DNA of 39,347 bases from Candidatus Epulonipiscium sp. (GCA_012519955.1 JAAYPH010000196.1:1-39347), one strand, 5' to 3'; counted from the stretch's first letter, positions 24,268-33,294 are shown. Notes: a model not told the origin generated them from the sequence alone. Translations and numbers: made by a program.

Positions 24268-26202
24268 ATGTTAAAGGATTACCCCCCTCTTTTACAACAA
24301 AGCAGCGAATTAGTCGAAGCCTGGAGAAAAACCCTTCAGGCTTTTGATCAATTTACTGAACAAAGTGTAAAAGGTTGTTTTTTTCATATGAAAATGAAGG
24401 TGATGCTTAAAATTCTGCATCACCTAAGCGAAGAGAATAAACTGTCTGTATATGATGAAAAAATCTTTGAGTATTTCCAGCATCTCATGAATCATTATCA
24501 AGGGACCATTCAATTATTTAAAGATCATGAGCAAGACATTAAAACAGGAAGAGCCAAGGAAATACTTAGCGGAATATGTACCGTCCTTTCTTCTCAATTA
24601 AAACAATTTAAAGAAAATCAGATGGTGGAGCAGGGCATCAGCGACCCTAAATCCAGTGAAAATCCGATCAAAATAGAAAAAGAAAGATTTTTAACGGAAG
24701 AAAAGATTAATATCTTAAATCAACTGGACGATATTGAGACACAATGGATAAGCGATGAAATGGGTAAAACCATGATACATTTTAGAAAATATTTAATGGA
24801 TTTAACTAAAGATCATACCCTGCAGACCCAATGTATCCAAGAGATCTATGGCGGTTTAATACAGAGCTTAAAGAGTCCGTTATATAGGTGCTATGCTAAA
24901 AAGTCCAAAAAAGGCATTGAGAAATTAAATGATTTTCATTTAAGAAAAGCTGCAAACTTTTATTATGAGTCCATAAAGCAAGAAAAAGAGAATGTGGAAG
25001 CTATTATTAAAATTCAAGTGAATGCCCTGGAAGAAGAAATGAAGAACGAAGCTTACGAAGACAGGGAGCAGGAAATCATACAAGGAATACTGCATACCAT
25101 AAGAGAAGCCTATCAGCACCTGGGTAAAGAAATAGAAGAATTAGAGCAGTTTTTTAAAGAAGCTGAAAAACAGCCGAATAAGATTAGCATATCCAGTCCA
25201 GAAGAATTTGAAACCTATCTTAGAACTCAAGGCATGGATTCCTATATCAATGATCTTAATATAAGAAATAAATTAAATTATAAAGATAGAATGATCGTTG
25301 ATTTTATTGAAGCCTATACTGCTTTTAACCAAGCATGGAAGGTATTTAAGGCAGAGCTTTTCAATCATTACAAAGAAAAATTGAATCAAAACGATGTATT
25401 GGAAAGAATCACCCTAAAGCTTCAAAATACTATGGAATTAAGTCAAAAAATTATATATTCATTTACAGACTTCTACGAAAAAACTAAAAATGGCGCAGGA
25501 GAAATCACAGAAACCGAATATGCTCCTATTATAGAAGGCATTGGTGAAACGATAAATATAAAAATAGAAAGTCTAAAAGAAAGTTTAGAGTTTTTCTCCG
25601 ATATAAAAGATGAAGTCCTTGAAAGGGCTTCTGAGGAACTTAAAGACCCCATCATTGAAAAAGAATTTGAGAAAATCGCCGAAGAGCTGTATAACAATTT
25701 TATGATGGAGTTCATAAGAGAGATTCCTATGGAAGAATCCAATTTTACTGAGAAAAATATAGCTTTCTTAGACGGAAAAGAAGAAGAAGGCCTTATATAT
25801 TTATCTCAAAGACTACTTCGCAGACAGGAAAAAATAGAACAGGAAGCCAATAAAAAAATCATTAAATTCTTAAGAGAACATTTGCTATTTGAAATGAGTA
25901 CCTATGAAGAGATCATAAATTATTCCGTTTCAAAACTTAGAGAAAGCAAAGAAGAAGCTATTATTTCCTATGTAAAAGAAATAGATGCCCTTACACAGTC
26001 TGTTGAAGACACTCTAAAGGCATACAGAATCGAATTTATTCATCCGAATCCTCATGAAAAATTTAATGGAAAAGAACATGAAGTATTAATGGCAGAGGTT
26101 AAAGAAGGATTTGAAAAAGGTGAAATTATAAAAACAATGAACAAAGGCTATATGTTAGACGGTCACATTATCTTAAAAGCTAATGTTATAGCAGGTAAAT
26201 AG
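24268..26202 (+). CDS. Long helical/coiled-coil protein of the multi-Hsp70 operon, unknown function
   Basis: 644 residues, almost wholly alpha-helical by composition: rich in Glu, Lys, Leu and Ile, with few Gly or Pro, and long heptad-like stretches (for example around residues 255-315 and 500-590). No signal peptide, no membrane segment, no catalytic motif. The C-terminal 45 residues are different (HPNPHEKFNGKEHEV, then GEIIKTMNKGYMLDGHIILKANVIAGK). That last stretch resembles the C-terminal ending of GrpE exchange factors, where a G-Y-x-L/M-x-(G/D)-x-(L/I)-(L/I)-(R/K)-x-A-x-V pattern is common. With its long coiled coil and Hsp70 neighbours, a GrpE-like nucleotide-exchange role is a reasonable inference. 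GGAGG precedes the ATG. Confidence 0.75.
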   Translation: MLKDYPPLLQQSSELVEAWRKTLQAFDQFTEQSVKGCFFHMKMKVMLKILHHLSEENKLSVYDEKIFEYFQHLMNHYQGTIQLFKDHEQDIKTGRAKEILSGICTVLSSQLKQFKENQMVEQGISDPKSSENPIKIEKERFLTEEKINILNQLDDIETQWISDEMGKTMIHFRKYLMDLTKDHTLQTQCIQEIYGGLIQSLKSPLYRCYAKKSKKGIEKLNDFHLRKAANFYYESIKQEKENVEAIIKIQVNALEEEMKNEAYEDREQEIIQGILHTIREAYQHLGKEIEELEQFFKEAEKQPNKISISSPEEFETYLRTQGMDSYINDLNIRNKLNYKDRMIVDFIEAYTAFNQAWKVFKAELFNHYKEKLNQNDVLERITLKLQNTMELSQKIIYSFTDFYEKTKNGAGEITETEYAPIIEGIGETINIKIESLKESLEFFSDIKDEVLERASEELKDPIIEKEFEKIAEELYNNFMMEFIREIPMEESNFTEKNIAFLDGKEEEGLIYLSQRLLRRQEKIEQEANKKIIKFLREHLLFEMSTYEEIINYSVSKLRESKEEAIISYVKEIDALTQSVEDTLKAYRIEFIHPNPHEKFNGKEHEVLMAEVKEGFEKGEIIKTMNKGYMLDGHIILKANVIAGK

Positions 26203-26218
26203 TGAGGATGGAGTATAA

Positions 26219-27790
26219 ATGAGCTGGAAAATTTTCAAGAAACAAATCGCATCCATTGATTTTAATGATGAAACCAAGTTTATACTTGGAATAGATATAG
26301 GTACGAAATCTACGAAAGTTGCTATTTGGAATGTTAATAGAAAAGTAGCAGAATTAATTGATATGAGCGGAGGCTACGGCAATCCTTCCATCCCGACGGT
26401 CATGCAGTATATACCTGAAAACAGAGAATGGGTTTATGGAGAATATGCCTTGTTGAATAAGGGATACTTTGATGATATTACGATACACAATATCTTATCG
26501 AAACTGGGAACAAAAGAACTTATTGATATTAGCGGCAAACCTATGAATATTCCCAGTTTATTAAGCAGATATATTAAAGAAATCATAGAAATGTGCAAGA
26601 ACATTAACCCCAATGGAGAAGTCGTAGGGGTAGTTGCTGCGGTGCCGGATTATTTTTCTGAGAGCGCCAGAGAAGAACTTGTACGAGCATTTTCTATGGC
26701 TGGTCTGGACAAAGCCTTAATAACTCTTATGAGTTACAGAGAATGCATATTAAGATATCTTAACTTTGAAGCACCTCTAAATGAAGAAGACAAAATTTTA
26801 TTTATCGATTATGGCGGACAGCAGATTAGAGGAGGTTTAATTCAGGTTAATCTTAAAGATGAAATTAATGTTGAAGGTGAAAGTTTGTCTTTTCTATTTG
26901 ATTCTTCTCTCGGAGGGAAAAAAATTGATCAATTACTGAAAGAAATATTTATTAAGTTTTATTGTCATGAGACTGGAATTTTTGAGACTCAGTTAACAGG
27001 AGAGATTCTTCACCAGATAGAAGTGTTTGCTTATCAAAACAAAAGTCTTCTATTCCAAAATTATTATAAAAGGAAACCTACAAAATTATACTTTAATTTC
27101 GCTTATCCAGCTTTTCAAAAGACGGTTTCTGTTGAAGATTTGGACCAGTGGATAGAGCCTTTTGCAGAAAGTGTCAAAGCGTTTATTTCGTCCCTTTTAA
27201 ATAAAACCATTCATGGCCCCCTTGGAAAAGAAGACGTACAGAAAGTGATTGCTGTTGGCGGCGGTTTTGAAATGAATTGGATGAAAGAGCTTTTAGAAAA
27301 CGAATTTGCAGGGATACGTATTATTTGTCCAAAAGAAGCTGAAGGAACCGTTGCCCTGGGGGCATGTATCGGAGCGGCTTCTTATCTGGGAATACTTCCT
27401 GAGCAAATGTTAGAATTAACGGACCATCATCAATTAACCTCGGACATAGGCATCAAAGGTATATTTGAAAAAGAACTTAGATTCATTCCTTTGATTGAAA
27501 AAAATACATTTTGGTGGCAGAAAGCAAAACCTAAAATATTCATTTTAGATACTGAGGGAAACAATACTTTAGACATACCCATATATAAAAGAAATGAACA
27601 AGGAGAAATTATACCTATTCATACGATACAGTTAAACAATTTGCCCAAACGACCCTCTCGAACCATTCGTTTGAAATTTTCTATGGAATTCAGGCAGTAC
27701 GATCAAATAGAGACAGAGATCAGAGACTGCGGATTTGGAGAATTCTTTCCACCCTCAGACTTTGCTCAAAAATTTATTATCGGGTTATAA
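26219..27790 (+). CDS. Degenerate Hsp70/actin-fold protein, probably impaired in ATP hydrolysis
   Basis: 523 residues. The overall Hsp70 layout is present: LGIDIGTKSTKVAIW near residue 23 in the phosphate-1 position, PDYFSESAREELVRAFSMAGL matching the VPAYF and AxxxAGL region of DnaK, and VIAVGGGFEMNWMKELL in the adenosine position. The phosphate-2 loop, however, reads DYGGQQIRGG (Asp197 onward) where active Hsp70s have DxGGGTxD. The second Asp and the Thr are lost, so binding without normal hydrolysis is likely. A short beta-type C-terminal domain follows. It starts 16 bases after the coiled-coil gene with GGATGGAG upstream. It may be a regulatory or structural partner of the active paralogues. 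Confidence 0.85.
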   Translation: MSWKIFKKQIASIDFNDETKFILGIDIGTKSTKVAIWNVNRKVAELIDMSGGYGNPSIPTVMQYIPENREWVYGEYALLNKGYFDDITIHNILSKLGTKELIDISGKPMNIPSLLSRYIKEIIEMCKNINPNGEVVGVVAAVPDYFSESAREELVRAFSMAGLDKALITLMSYRECILRYLNFEAPLNEEDKILFIDYGGQQIRGGLIQVNLKDEINVEGESLSFLFDSSLGGKKIDQLLKEIFIKFYCHETGIFETQLTGEILHQIEVFAYQNKSLLFQNYYKRKPTKLYFNFAYPAFQKTVSVEDLDQWIEPFAESVKAFISSLLNKTIHGPLGKEDVQKVIAVGGGFEMNWMKELLENEFAGIRIICPKEAEGTVALGACIGAASYLGILPEQMLELTDHHQLTSDIGIKGIFEKELRFIPLIEKNTFWWQKAKPKIFILDTEGNNTLDIPIYKRNEQGEIIPIHTIQLNNLPKRPSRTIRLKFSMEFRQYDQIETEIRDCGFGEFFPPSDFAQKFIIGL

Positions 27791-27820
27791 ATACAATCAT
27801 CATTTCTAAGACCAATGAAT

Positions 27821-27840
27821 AGCAGGGCGAAAGCTTTGCT
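27821..27840 (+). promoter_or_regulatory. GNRA-capped hairpin in the gap before the third Hsp70 gene
   Basis: AGCAGGGC (27821-27828) and GCTTTGCT (27833-27840) pair over 8 positions, two of them G-U, closed by a GAAA tetraloop. It lies in the largest gap of the operon (70 bases), 8 bases before the AAGGAG site of the next gene. No U run follows, so it is not a terminator; a processing or stability element is plausible. Confidence 0.4.
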
Positions 27841-27860
27841 TGCACATAAGGAGTGAAACT

Positions 27861-29495
27861 ATGAACTGGGAAGAATATAAAAAACAAATTGAAGAAAAAG
27901 GGGATGTACCAGAAGAATGGTATATTCTTGGCATCGACCTGGGCACGACGAATTCCGTCATTAGTTATTGGGATAATTCCAATAAAAAGCCGGAACCAAT
28001 AGATATCAGCAATGGATTTGGAAAAATACCTCTGCCCTCTGTTGTTCAGTACAGGGGAGATGAAGGCAGTGAAGAAGAGTGGGTTATAGGAGAAGAAGCC
28101 TATAGGTCCATGAAAATATATCCCGATACAACGATACGCTCCATTAAAAGAAAGATGGGAACCAATGAAAAGATCAAAATAGCTGATAAAGAATATCTGC
28201 CGGAAGAAATCTCAGCCATGATTTTAAAGGCATTAATTAATCACTGTGAAAGCATGAACCCCAATGCCGAGATTGCTGGCTGCGTGGTTTCCGTGCCCTA
28301 TGATTTTGATGATGCAGCCAAAAAAGCAACGATGAAAGCCTGTGAATTAGCAGGTTTAAAGGATAAATTAATTTGCTTGATTGAAGAACCTAAAGCAGCA
28401 GCTTTAGCCTATAATTTCCGCCATCAGCTTTCTCAGGACGAGAAAATCATGGTCTTTGACTTTGGCGGAGGAACCTTAGATATTACCTTATTTCATGTGG
28501 TAGAAAAGGATGACTATCATATTAAGCTTCAAGTGATCAGTGAAGGCGGAGAAGCTTATCATGGCGGAGACAATATTGACGAAATCATTTTAGAACAATG
28601 CTACAAATACATTGAAAATAAAACCGGGCAAAAGAAGGAAGACATCACAGTAGAAAATCAAGCAGAACTGATTATGCGTGCCAGAGAAACGAAAGAAAGA
28701 CTTTCTGGAGTAAAAAGTTTTAGAATTCCCTTTACTTTCTGCATACCTCCTTTCGTTGAGCAGATTACAAGGGATGAATTTGAAAAACTCATTAACAACT
28801 TTATAGAAAAAACAAGAAAATTAGTTCTTAAGGCATTGCGAGAAGCCTATATCGGAGCACTTCTCCCGGACGACATTGATAGAGTCTTACTTGAAGGCGG
28901 CTCTTCAAGTATGCCTTGGGTTAAAGATATGCTTATAGGCATCTTTAATGATGAGAATAAAATTTATACTTCTGAAAGACCTGCATTAGATATTTCCCTA
29001 GGAGCAACCTATTATGCCGCTATGAAAATGGGATTGCTCACTCATCCGGATTTACAGGCTGAAAAGGTGGATGTAGAATTTGAAGTTACAGTTCCCCATG
29101 ATATCGGATTAGAAGTGGATCATGGCAGCAGGAAATCTTTCTTTACAATGATCAAAAGAGGAACGCCTTATTCTCTGGCAAAGAAAAGTCATATCTTTAC
29201 CTTAACCGGGAAAACACCGGAAGACATGACAACCCTGGAACTTAAAATTTTAGAGAGAATTGATAAAGAAGATACCATAGAAAACTGTAAATTAATCGGC
29301 GAAGTACAAATACAAGGTTTGCCCGAGCGTCCTTCTGGCAAGACGAAGCTGCAGGTAACCCTGTCTGTTGAAGAAGAAGGTGGCCTTGTAAAAGGCGTAG
29401 TAGAAGATTTAGGTTTTGGTGATCTGTATGCTCCCAGTGGCTTTAAACAAAGTTTTGATCCAAGCCGGTTTAATAAGACAGTATTGGAGGGATAA
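27861..29495 (+). CDS. Hsp70 family ATPase, short form without a lid
   Basis: 544 residues from the ATG at 27861, which has AAGGAG 7 bases upstream; an in-frame TTG seven codons earlier lacks a site. Motifs: LGIDLGTTNSVISYW, SIKRKMG, EEPKAAALAYNF, FDFGGGTLDITLF, and LEGGSSSMPWVKDML for adenosine binding. It is complete in the nucleotide-binding domain, with a truncated beta-type C-terminal region (HDIGLEVDHGSRKSFFTMIKRG) and no helical lid. The N-terminal extension (NWEEYKKQIEEKGDVPEEWYILG) resembles that of the degenerate paralogue (SWKIFKKQIASIDFNDETKFILG), so these two probably arose by duplication. It overlaps no gene but is followed after 3 bases by the Hsp70-vWA gene. Confidence 0.9.
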   Translation: MNWEEYKKQIEEKGDVPEEWYILGIDLGTTNSVISYWDNSNKKPEPIDISNGFGKIPLPSVVQYRGDEGSEEEWVIGEEAYRSMKIYPDTTIRSIKRKMGTNEKIKIADKEYLPEEISAMILKALINHCESMNPNAEIAGCVVSVPYDFDDAAKKATMKACELAGLKDKLICLIEEPKAAALAYNFRHQLSQDEKIMVFDFGGGTLDITLFHVVEKDDYHIKLQVISEGGEAYHGGDNIDEIILEQCYKYIENKTGQKKEDITVENQAELIMRARETKERLSGVKSFRIPFTFCIPPFVEQITRDEFEKLINNFIEKTRKLVLKALREAYIGALLPDDIDRVLLEGGSSSMPWVKDMLIGIFNDENKIYTSERPALDISLGATYYAAMKMGLLTHPDLQAEKVDVEFEVTVPHDIGLEVDHGSRKSFFTMIKRGTPYSLAKKSHIFTLTGKTPEDMTTLELKILERIDKEDTIENCKLIGEVQIQGLPERPSGKTKLQVTLSVEEEGGLVKGVVEDLGFGDLYAPSGFKQSFDPSRFNKTVLEG

Positions 29496-29498
29496 CAA

Positions 29499-31577
29499 AT
29501 GAGTTATTTAGGAATAGATCTAGGAACTACAAACTCAGTGGCAGTGATTTATAAAGATAAAACCGATGAAATGGAAGTCGTAAAAATTGACGGAGTAGAC
29601 GAAATTCTGCCTTCCGTAGTTCACTATGGAGACGATGGCGTCATCGTAGGAAGTGAAGCAAAATCAGGGGCAATTATATACCCTGAAACCACTGTGATTT
29701 CTGTAAAAAGATTTATGGGGCAGACTGAAAAGATTAAAGTAGGAGACACAGAAAAATCTCCCGAAGAAATCAGCAGTGAAATTCTAAAAAAATTAAAAAA
29801 GGCAGCGGAAAGTCAAAGTGGAGAAAGCTTTGATGAGGTGGTTATAACCCATCCGGCATATTTTAACGACAGGCAGATTTTTGCCACGAAAAAAGCTGGA
29901 GAGCTGGCAGGTTTTAAAAATGTCCATCTTTTATCGGAGCCACTGGCTGCGGCCATTGAATACGGTTATAGACAAGGTTATGCTCAAACCCTGCTGGTAT
30001 ACGATTTAGGAGGAGGAACCTTTGATGCCTGTGTATTAAAGGTATCTCAGGATGAAAACGGTCAGGAAGTATTCCAGGAATTATCCGATGTAGGGGATAT
30101 GAATCTTGGTGGAGACGATTTCGACAGCGAACTCATCAGACTGATGAAAGAACATTTTCATAAAGAAACCGGGATTGATTTAGACCGTCTCGAAACGGCT
30201 GAAAGAAAAAGAGTTCTTCAGAAACTGAAACAAGAAGCAGAACAGGCAAAGAAAAAGCTTTCCGGAACGAATAAAGTAGCCATAAGAATTCATCCTCTTC
30301 TAATCCATGAGGGAGTTCCTAAAAATTTAGTCATGGAATTGACAAGAGAACAGTTTGAAGCACTGATTAGAAAGTATGTAGACAGAAGCCGTGAAATTAT
30401 AGAAGAGGCATTAAAACGGGCAGGAAAAGAGCCGGATGAAATCTCAAAAGTGATTTTAGTAGGCGGCTCAACCCTTATCCCCATGGTAAAACGCATGGTG
30501 GGAGGATATATTAAAGAACCTTATCGTGCTACAGACCCGGCAAAAAGCGTGGCAATGGGAGCTTCTATTTATAACTATTTAATCCACCTTCCCAACAGTA
30601 ATGTAAAAGTAGGTCAAATTACAAGACAAATTTTTGGTACGGAAGCAGTGGTTAACTTAAGTACCATGGAGAAAAAACTTATCCCCATTATACCAATGGG
30701 AAGCCCAATACCGGTAAAAGTCTCAGACAACAATTTTGCCAGCATGTCCGGAGCTTCTTCCGTTCAGGTTGATGTCTATCAATGGGAACAAAACCATGAA
30801 GAAGAAAAGAAATATATTGGCAGTGTTATGCTATCCGGACTTAGCGGAACGACTCAGTTAGAAATTACTTATGCTATAAACGAAAACAACCTCTTTGAAG
30901 TATTTGTAAAGGATTTATCCAGCGGGAAAACAGAAAGGGCGGAATTTGACAGAGATAAGGTAATGCCGCCTCCAAGGAAAGAAGAAAAAGTTGTCTCAGA
31001 AAATATGAACATCGTATTTATCATAGACACCACAGGAAGTATGGATACTTATATTAACGGAGTAAAAGATCGGGCAATAGAATTTTCTAATATCCTAAGA
31101 AGCAAAGGAATAGGCTTCCAACTTGGTCTTATAGGCTTTGGAGATTTAAGAGAAAAAGAAAAACCAAGCGTTTATAATTTTACAAACGACGTGGAAAAAT
31201 TCCAAAGACAAGTAAAGAATATCCCAAGAACCTATGGAGGAGATATTCCTGAATCCTCTTTAGAAGCCATAGAAACAGGAATAGAACTTCTAAAAACCTC
31301 CAGAGTCGATAAAGACGGGGGCAAAAACATCTTTATTCTTATTACCGATGCGCCTCCCCATGTACCTACTGAAGGAGGAAAATACGTTCCTGAAATTGCT
31401 GCTATGCTTAGAGAAAATAATATCACTACCTATGTCGTAGCAAGAAAAGACAAAATTAGCATTGACAGTTATGACCCATTAACAAGACCTGACGGAAAAT
31501 ATTATGATTTGCAAGAAAAGTTTACGGATATCTTAGACAATATCGCCATGAGTATTGCTGAATTGGTTCGACTATAA
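29499..31577 (+). CDS. Hsp70 ATPase fused to a C-terminal von Willebrand factor A domain
   Basis: 692 residues. Residues 1-360 form a full Hsp70 nucleotide-binding domain (LGIDLGTTNSVAVIY, SVKRFMG, YDLGGGTFDACVL, ILVGGSTLIPMV). A DnaK-like beta-sandwich follows to about 490. After a proline-rich linker (MPPPRKEEK), a vWA domain starts near residue 503: NIVFIIDTTGSMD provides the metal site (Asp510, Thr512, Ser514), and TYGGDIPESSLEAI is in the position of the later metal-binding loops. The vWA domain takes the place of the usual lid. vWA domains bind protein partners through a metal ion, so this enzyme may couple ATP cycling to partner capture. Its GGAGG site lies inside the end of the preceding gene, indicating translational coupling. 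Confidence 0.92.
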   Translation: MSYLGIDLGTTNSVAVIYKDKTDEMEVVKIDGVDEILPSVVHYGDDGVIVGSEAKSGAIIYPETTVISVKRFMGQTEKIKVGDTEKSPEEISSEILKKLKKAAESQSGESFDEVVITHPAYFNDRQIFATKKAGELAGFKNVHLLSEPLAAAIEYGYRQGYAQTLLVYDLGGGTFDACVLKVSQDENGQEVFQELSDVGDMNLGGDDFDSELIRLMKEHFHKETGIDLDRLETAERKRVLQKLKQEAEQAKKKLSGTNKVAIRIHPLLIHEGVPKNLVMELTREQFEALIRKYVDRSREIIEEALKRAGKEPDEISKVILVGGSTLIPMVKRMVGGYIKEPYRATDPAKSVAMGASIYNYLIHLPNSNVKVGQITRQIFGTEAVVNLSTMEKKLIPIIPMGSPIPVKVSDNNFASMSGASSVQVDVYQWEQNHEEEKKYIGSVMLSGLSGTTQLEITYAINENNLFEVFVKDLSSGKTERAEFDRDKVMPPPRKEEKVVSENMNIVFIIDTTGSMDTYINGVKDRAIEFSNILRSKGIGFQLGLIGFGDLREKEKPSVYNFTNDVEKFQRQVKNIPRTYGGDIPESSLEAIETGIELLKTSRVDKDGGKNIFILITDAPPHVPTEGGKYVPEIAAMLRENNITTYVVARKDKISIDSYDPLTRPDGKYYDLQEKFTDILDNIAMSIAELVRL

Positions 31578-31590
31578 GAGGTGAAAATTT

Positions 31591-32754
31591 ATGTCCTCAC
31601 TGATTTTAAGCGTCTCTCCTGAAAAAGCGGAGAGACCATACTATTTTTATATGACAAAAATTAAAGTATACTCCTTAGAAGAGTTATACTACCACTGCTA
31701 TCATTATTGGAAGCAGTCCATTGACGACTTTCTTATGGGAAAGCTTGAAGACTGGATTAAGCTCGAATTAGGACTTGTTTCGATCAGTGGGCAGATTGCT
31801 AAGATAAGAGATGAATACCCCTCCATTACGGATCAATACATTAAGTTCCTTGGGCTGATTGACTATTTTTATGAATCGGAATTAGATTTTCTTAGAAAAG
31901 AAATATTTAAGTGGGAAAACAAAGCGGAATGGGAAAAATGCAAGGAAAAAGCAGATTATTTTATGGGACAGAACAAGCCGGAGGAAGCTATTAAGTGGTA
32001 TAAAAAAGCCATCGTATATGATGAGAACGGCAAGCTTTATAATAATATGGGCGTTGCCTGTATGCGTATGGGATGGTATGAAGACGCTTCCTATTTTCTT
32101 AACAAAGCCAATGAAATGGAACCCAATAATATTTCCATTCTCTTAAATCTTACAGAAGTATATATTCTTAAAGGCAATTATGAGCAGGGAGCAAGGTACT
32201 TAAATCAAGCAGCAAGGTTAGAGGATTCTAAAAAGATTTGGTTCTATTATGGAGAACTATACAGAAACCAGGGAAGCGAGCCAGAAGCCATAGAATCCTA
32301 CAAAAGAGCGATCCAAAAAGGAGATACCTTTGATAGTTATCTTCGTTTAGCAAAAATTTATATTAGAAGAAGAGAATTTGAAGCTGCCGAGGATTATCTG
32401 GAACAAGTGACAAATACCTATAGAAATGAAGTCTATTGGCTGGAATATGCCAATTTATATGAAGCATGGAATAAAGAAGATTTAGCCCTCGACTGTGTTC
32501 AAAAGAGTCTAAAAAAGAACAATAAATATATCCCGGCTTGGGTTGCCTTAGCAAGGCTTTACAGAAAGAAGCGAAAACTAGACGAAGCAGTTTTTGCAAT
32601 AGATGAGGCTCTTAAAGTCAATGAAGAAGATGAAGAAGCAAAACTTGAAAAAGCAAAAATAGTAAAAGAAAAGGGCAAAAAAGAAGAGTATCAGTTCTCT
32701 ATTAAAGAACTCATAAAAAAATGGGTTCACAGATACCGTCAAGACTCCATATAA
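31591..32754 (+). CDS. TPR-repeat protein, last gene of the multi-Hsp70 operon
   Basis: 387 residues. The N-terminal 110 residues are helical with no known domain. From about 115 to 360 there are roughly seven tetratricopeptide repeats, such as YNNMGVACMRMGWYEDASYF and the aligned YKRAIQKGD..LRLAKIYIRRREFEAAEDYL. TPRs bind peptides and often the C-termini of Hsp70 proteins in eukaryotes. Here a scaffold or adaptor role for the four Hsp70s is inferred. A possible additional motif in the C-terminal tail was not seen. The gap to the previous gene is 13 bases, with AAGAGGTG before the ATG; no clear terminator follows. Confidence 0.85.
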   Translation: MSSLILSVSPEKAERPYYFYMTKIKVYSLEELYYHCYHYWKQSIDDFLMGKLEDWIKLELGLVSISGQIAKIRDEYPSITDQYIKFLGLIDYFYESELDFLRKEIFKWENKAEWEKCKEKADYFMGQNKPEEAIKWYKKAIVYDENGKLYNNMGVACMRMGWYEDASYFLNKANEMEPNNISILLNLTEVYILKGNYEQGARYLNQAARLEDSKKIWFYYGELYRNQGSEPEAIESYKRAIQKGDTFDSYLRLAKIYIRRREFEAAEDYLEQVTNTYRNEVYWLEYANLYEAWNKEDLALDCVQKSLKKNNKYIPAWVALARLYRKKRKLDEAVFAIDEALKVNEEDEEAKLEKAKIVKEKGKKEEYQFSIKELIKKWVHRYRQDSI

Positions 32755-32851
32755 AGTGAAACTACCATGTACTCATTTAAAAAGAGACCTTATTTTTATA
32801 TTTACATTCTAAATTTAAAAAATTGGGGCATTCTAAAAATGAGGTGATCAA

Positions 32852-33286
32852 ATGAGTCAAATCAATAAAGAAGACCTACGAAAAAAACTAACCGACATTC
32901 AGTATAAGGTAACACAAGAAAACGGCACAGAACCTCCTTTTCAGAATGAGTATTATGATAACTTTGAAGAAGGCATTTATGTGGATGTCATTACCGGAAC
33001 GCCGCTTTTTTCCTCCAAGGACAAATTCGATGCCGGATGTGGCTGGCCATCCTTTACACAGCCCATTGACAGTACCAACATAAAACAGAAACAAGATTAT
33101 AATCATAATATGATTAGAACGGAAGTAAGAAGCAAAGAATCTGATTCCCATTTGGGACATGTGTTTAACGATGGACCCTTAGAACATGGAGGATTAAGGT
33201 ACTGTATCAACTCTGCCGCCCTAAGATTTATACCGAAGGATAAAATGGAAGAAGAGGGCTATGGAGAGTATCTGGATAAAGTATAG
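32852..33286 (+). CDS. msrB: Peptide methionine (R)-S-oxide reductase
   Basis: 144 residues, a full MsrB. The catalytic Cys is in [11 protein letters not shown] and the substrate pocket in HLGHVFNDG; the possible recycling Cys is in DAGCGWPSF. The two zinc-binding CxxC pairs of many MsrB proteins are replaced (VDVITG and RSKESD), so this is the zinc-free branch. It reduces methionine-R-sulfoxide in damaged proteins using thioredoxin. It has no signal peptide and is cytoplasmic. It stands 97 bases after the multi-Hsp70 operon with its own GAGGTG site, so a shared role in proteostasis is possible but co-transcription is not shown. Confidence 0.95.
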   Translation: MSQINKEDLRKKLTDIQYKVTQENGTEPPFQNEYYDNFEEGIYVDVITGTPLFSSKDKFDAGCGWPSFTQPIDSTNIKQKQDYNHNMIRTEVRSKESDSHLGHVFNDGPLEHGGLRYCINSAALRFIPKDKMEEEGYGEYLDKV

Positions 33287-33294
33287 TATGTTAT

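Noticed and set aside
22546-31577. Housekeeping dnaK locus
   Set aside because: No grpE, dnaJ or hrcA is adjacent, all Hsp70 copies lack the helical lid, and there are four of them.
18619-32754. The multi-Hsp70 operon as accessory cas genes of the nearby CRISPR array
   Set aside because: No nuclease, RAMP or Cas motif is present; two unrelated genes and two terminators separate the operon from the array.
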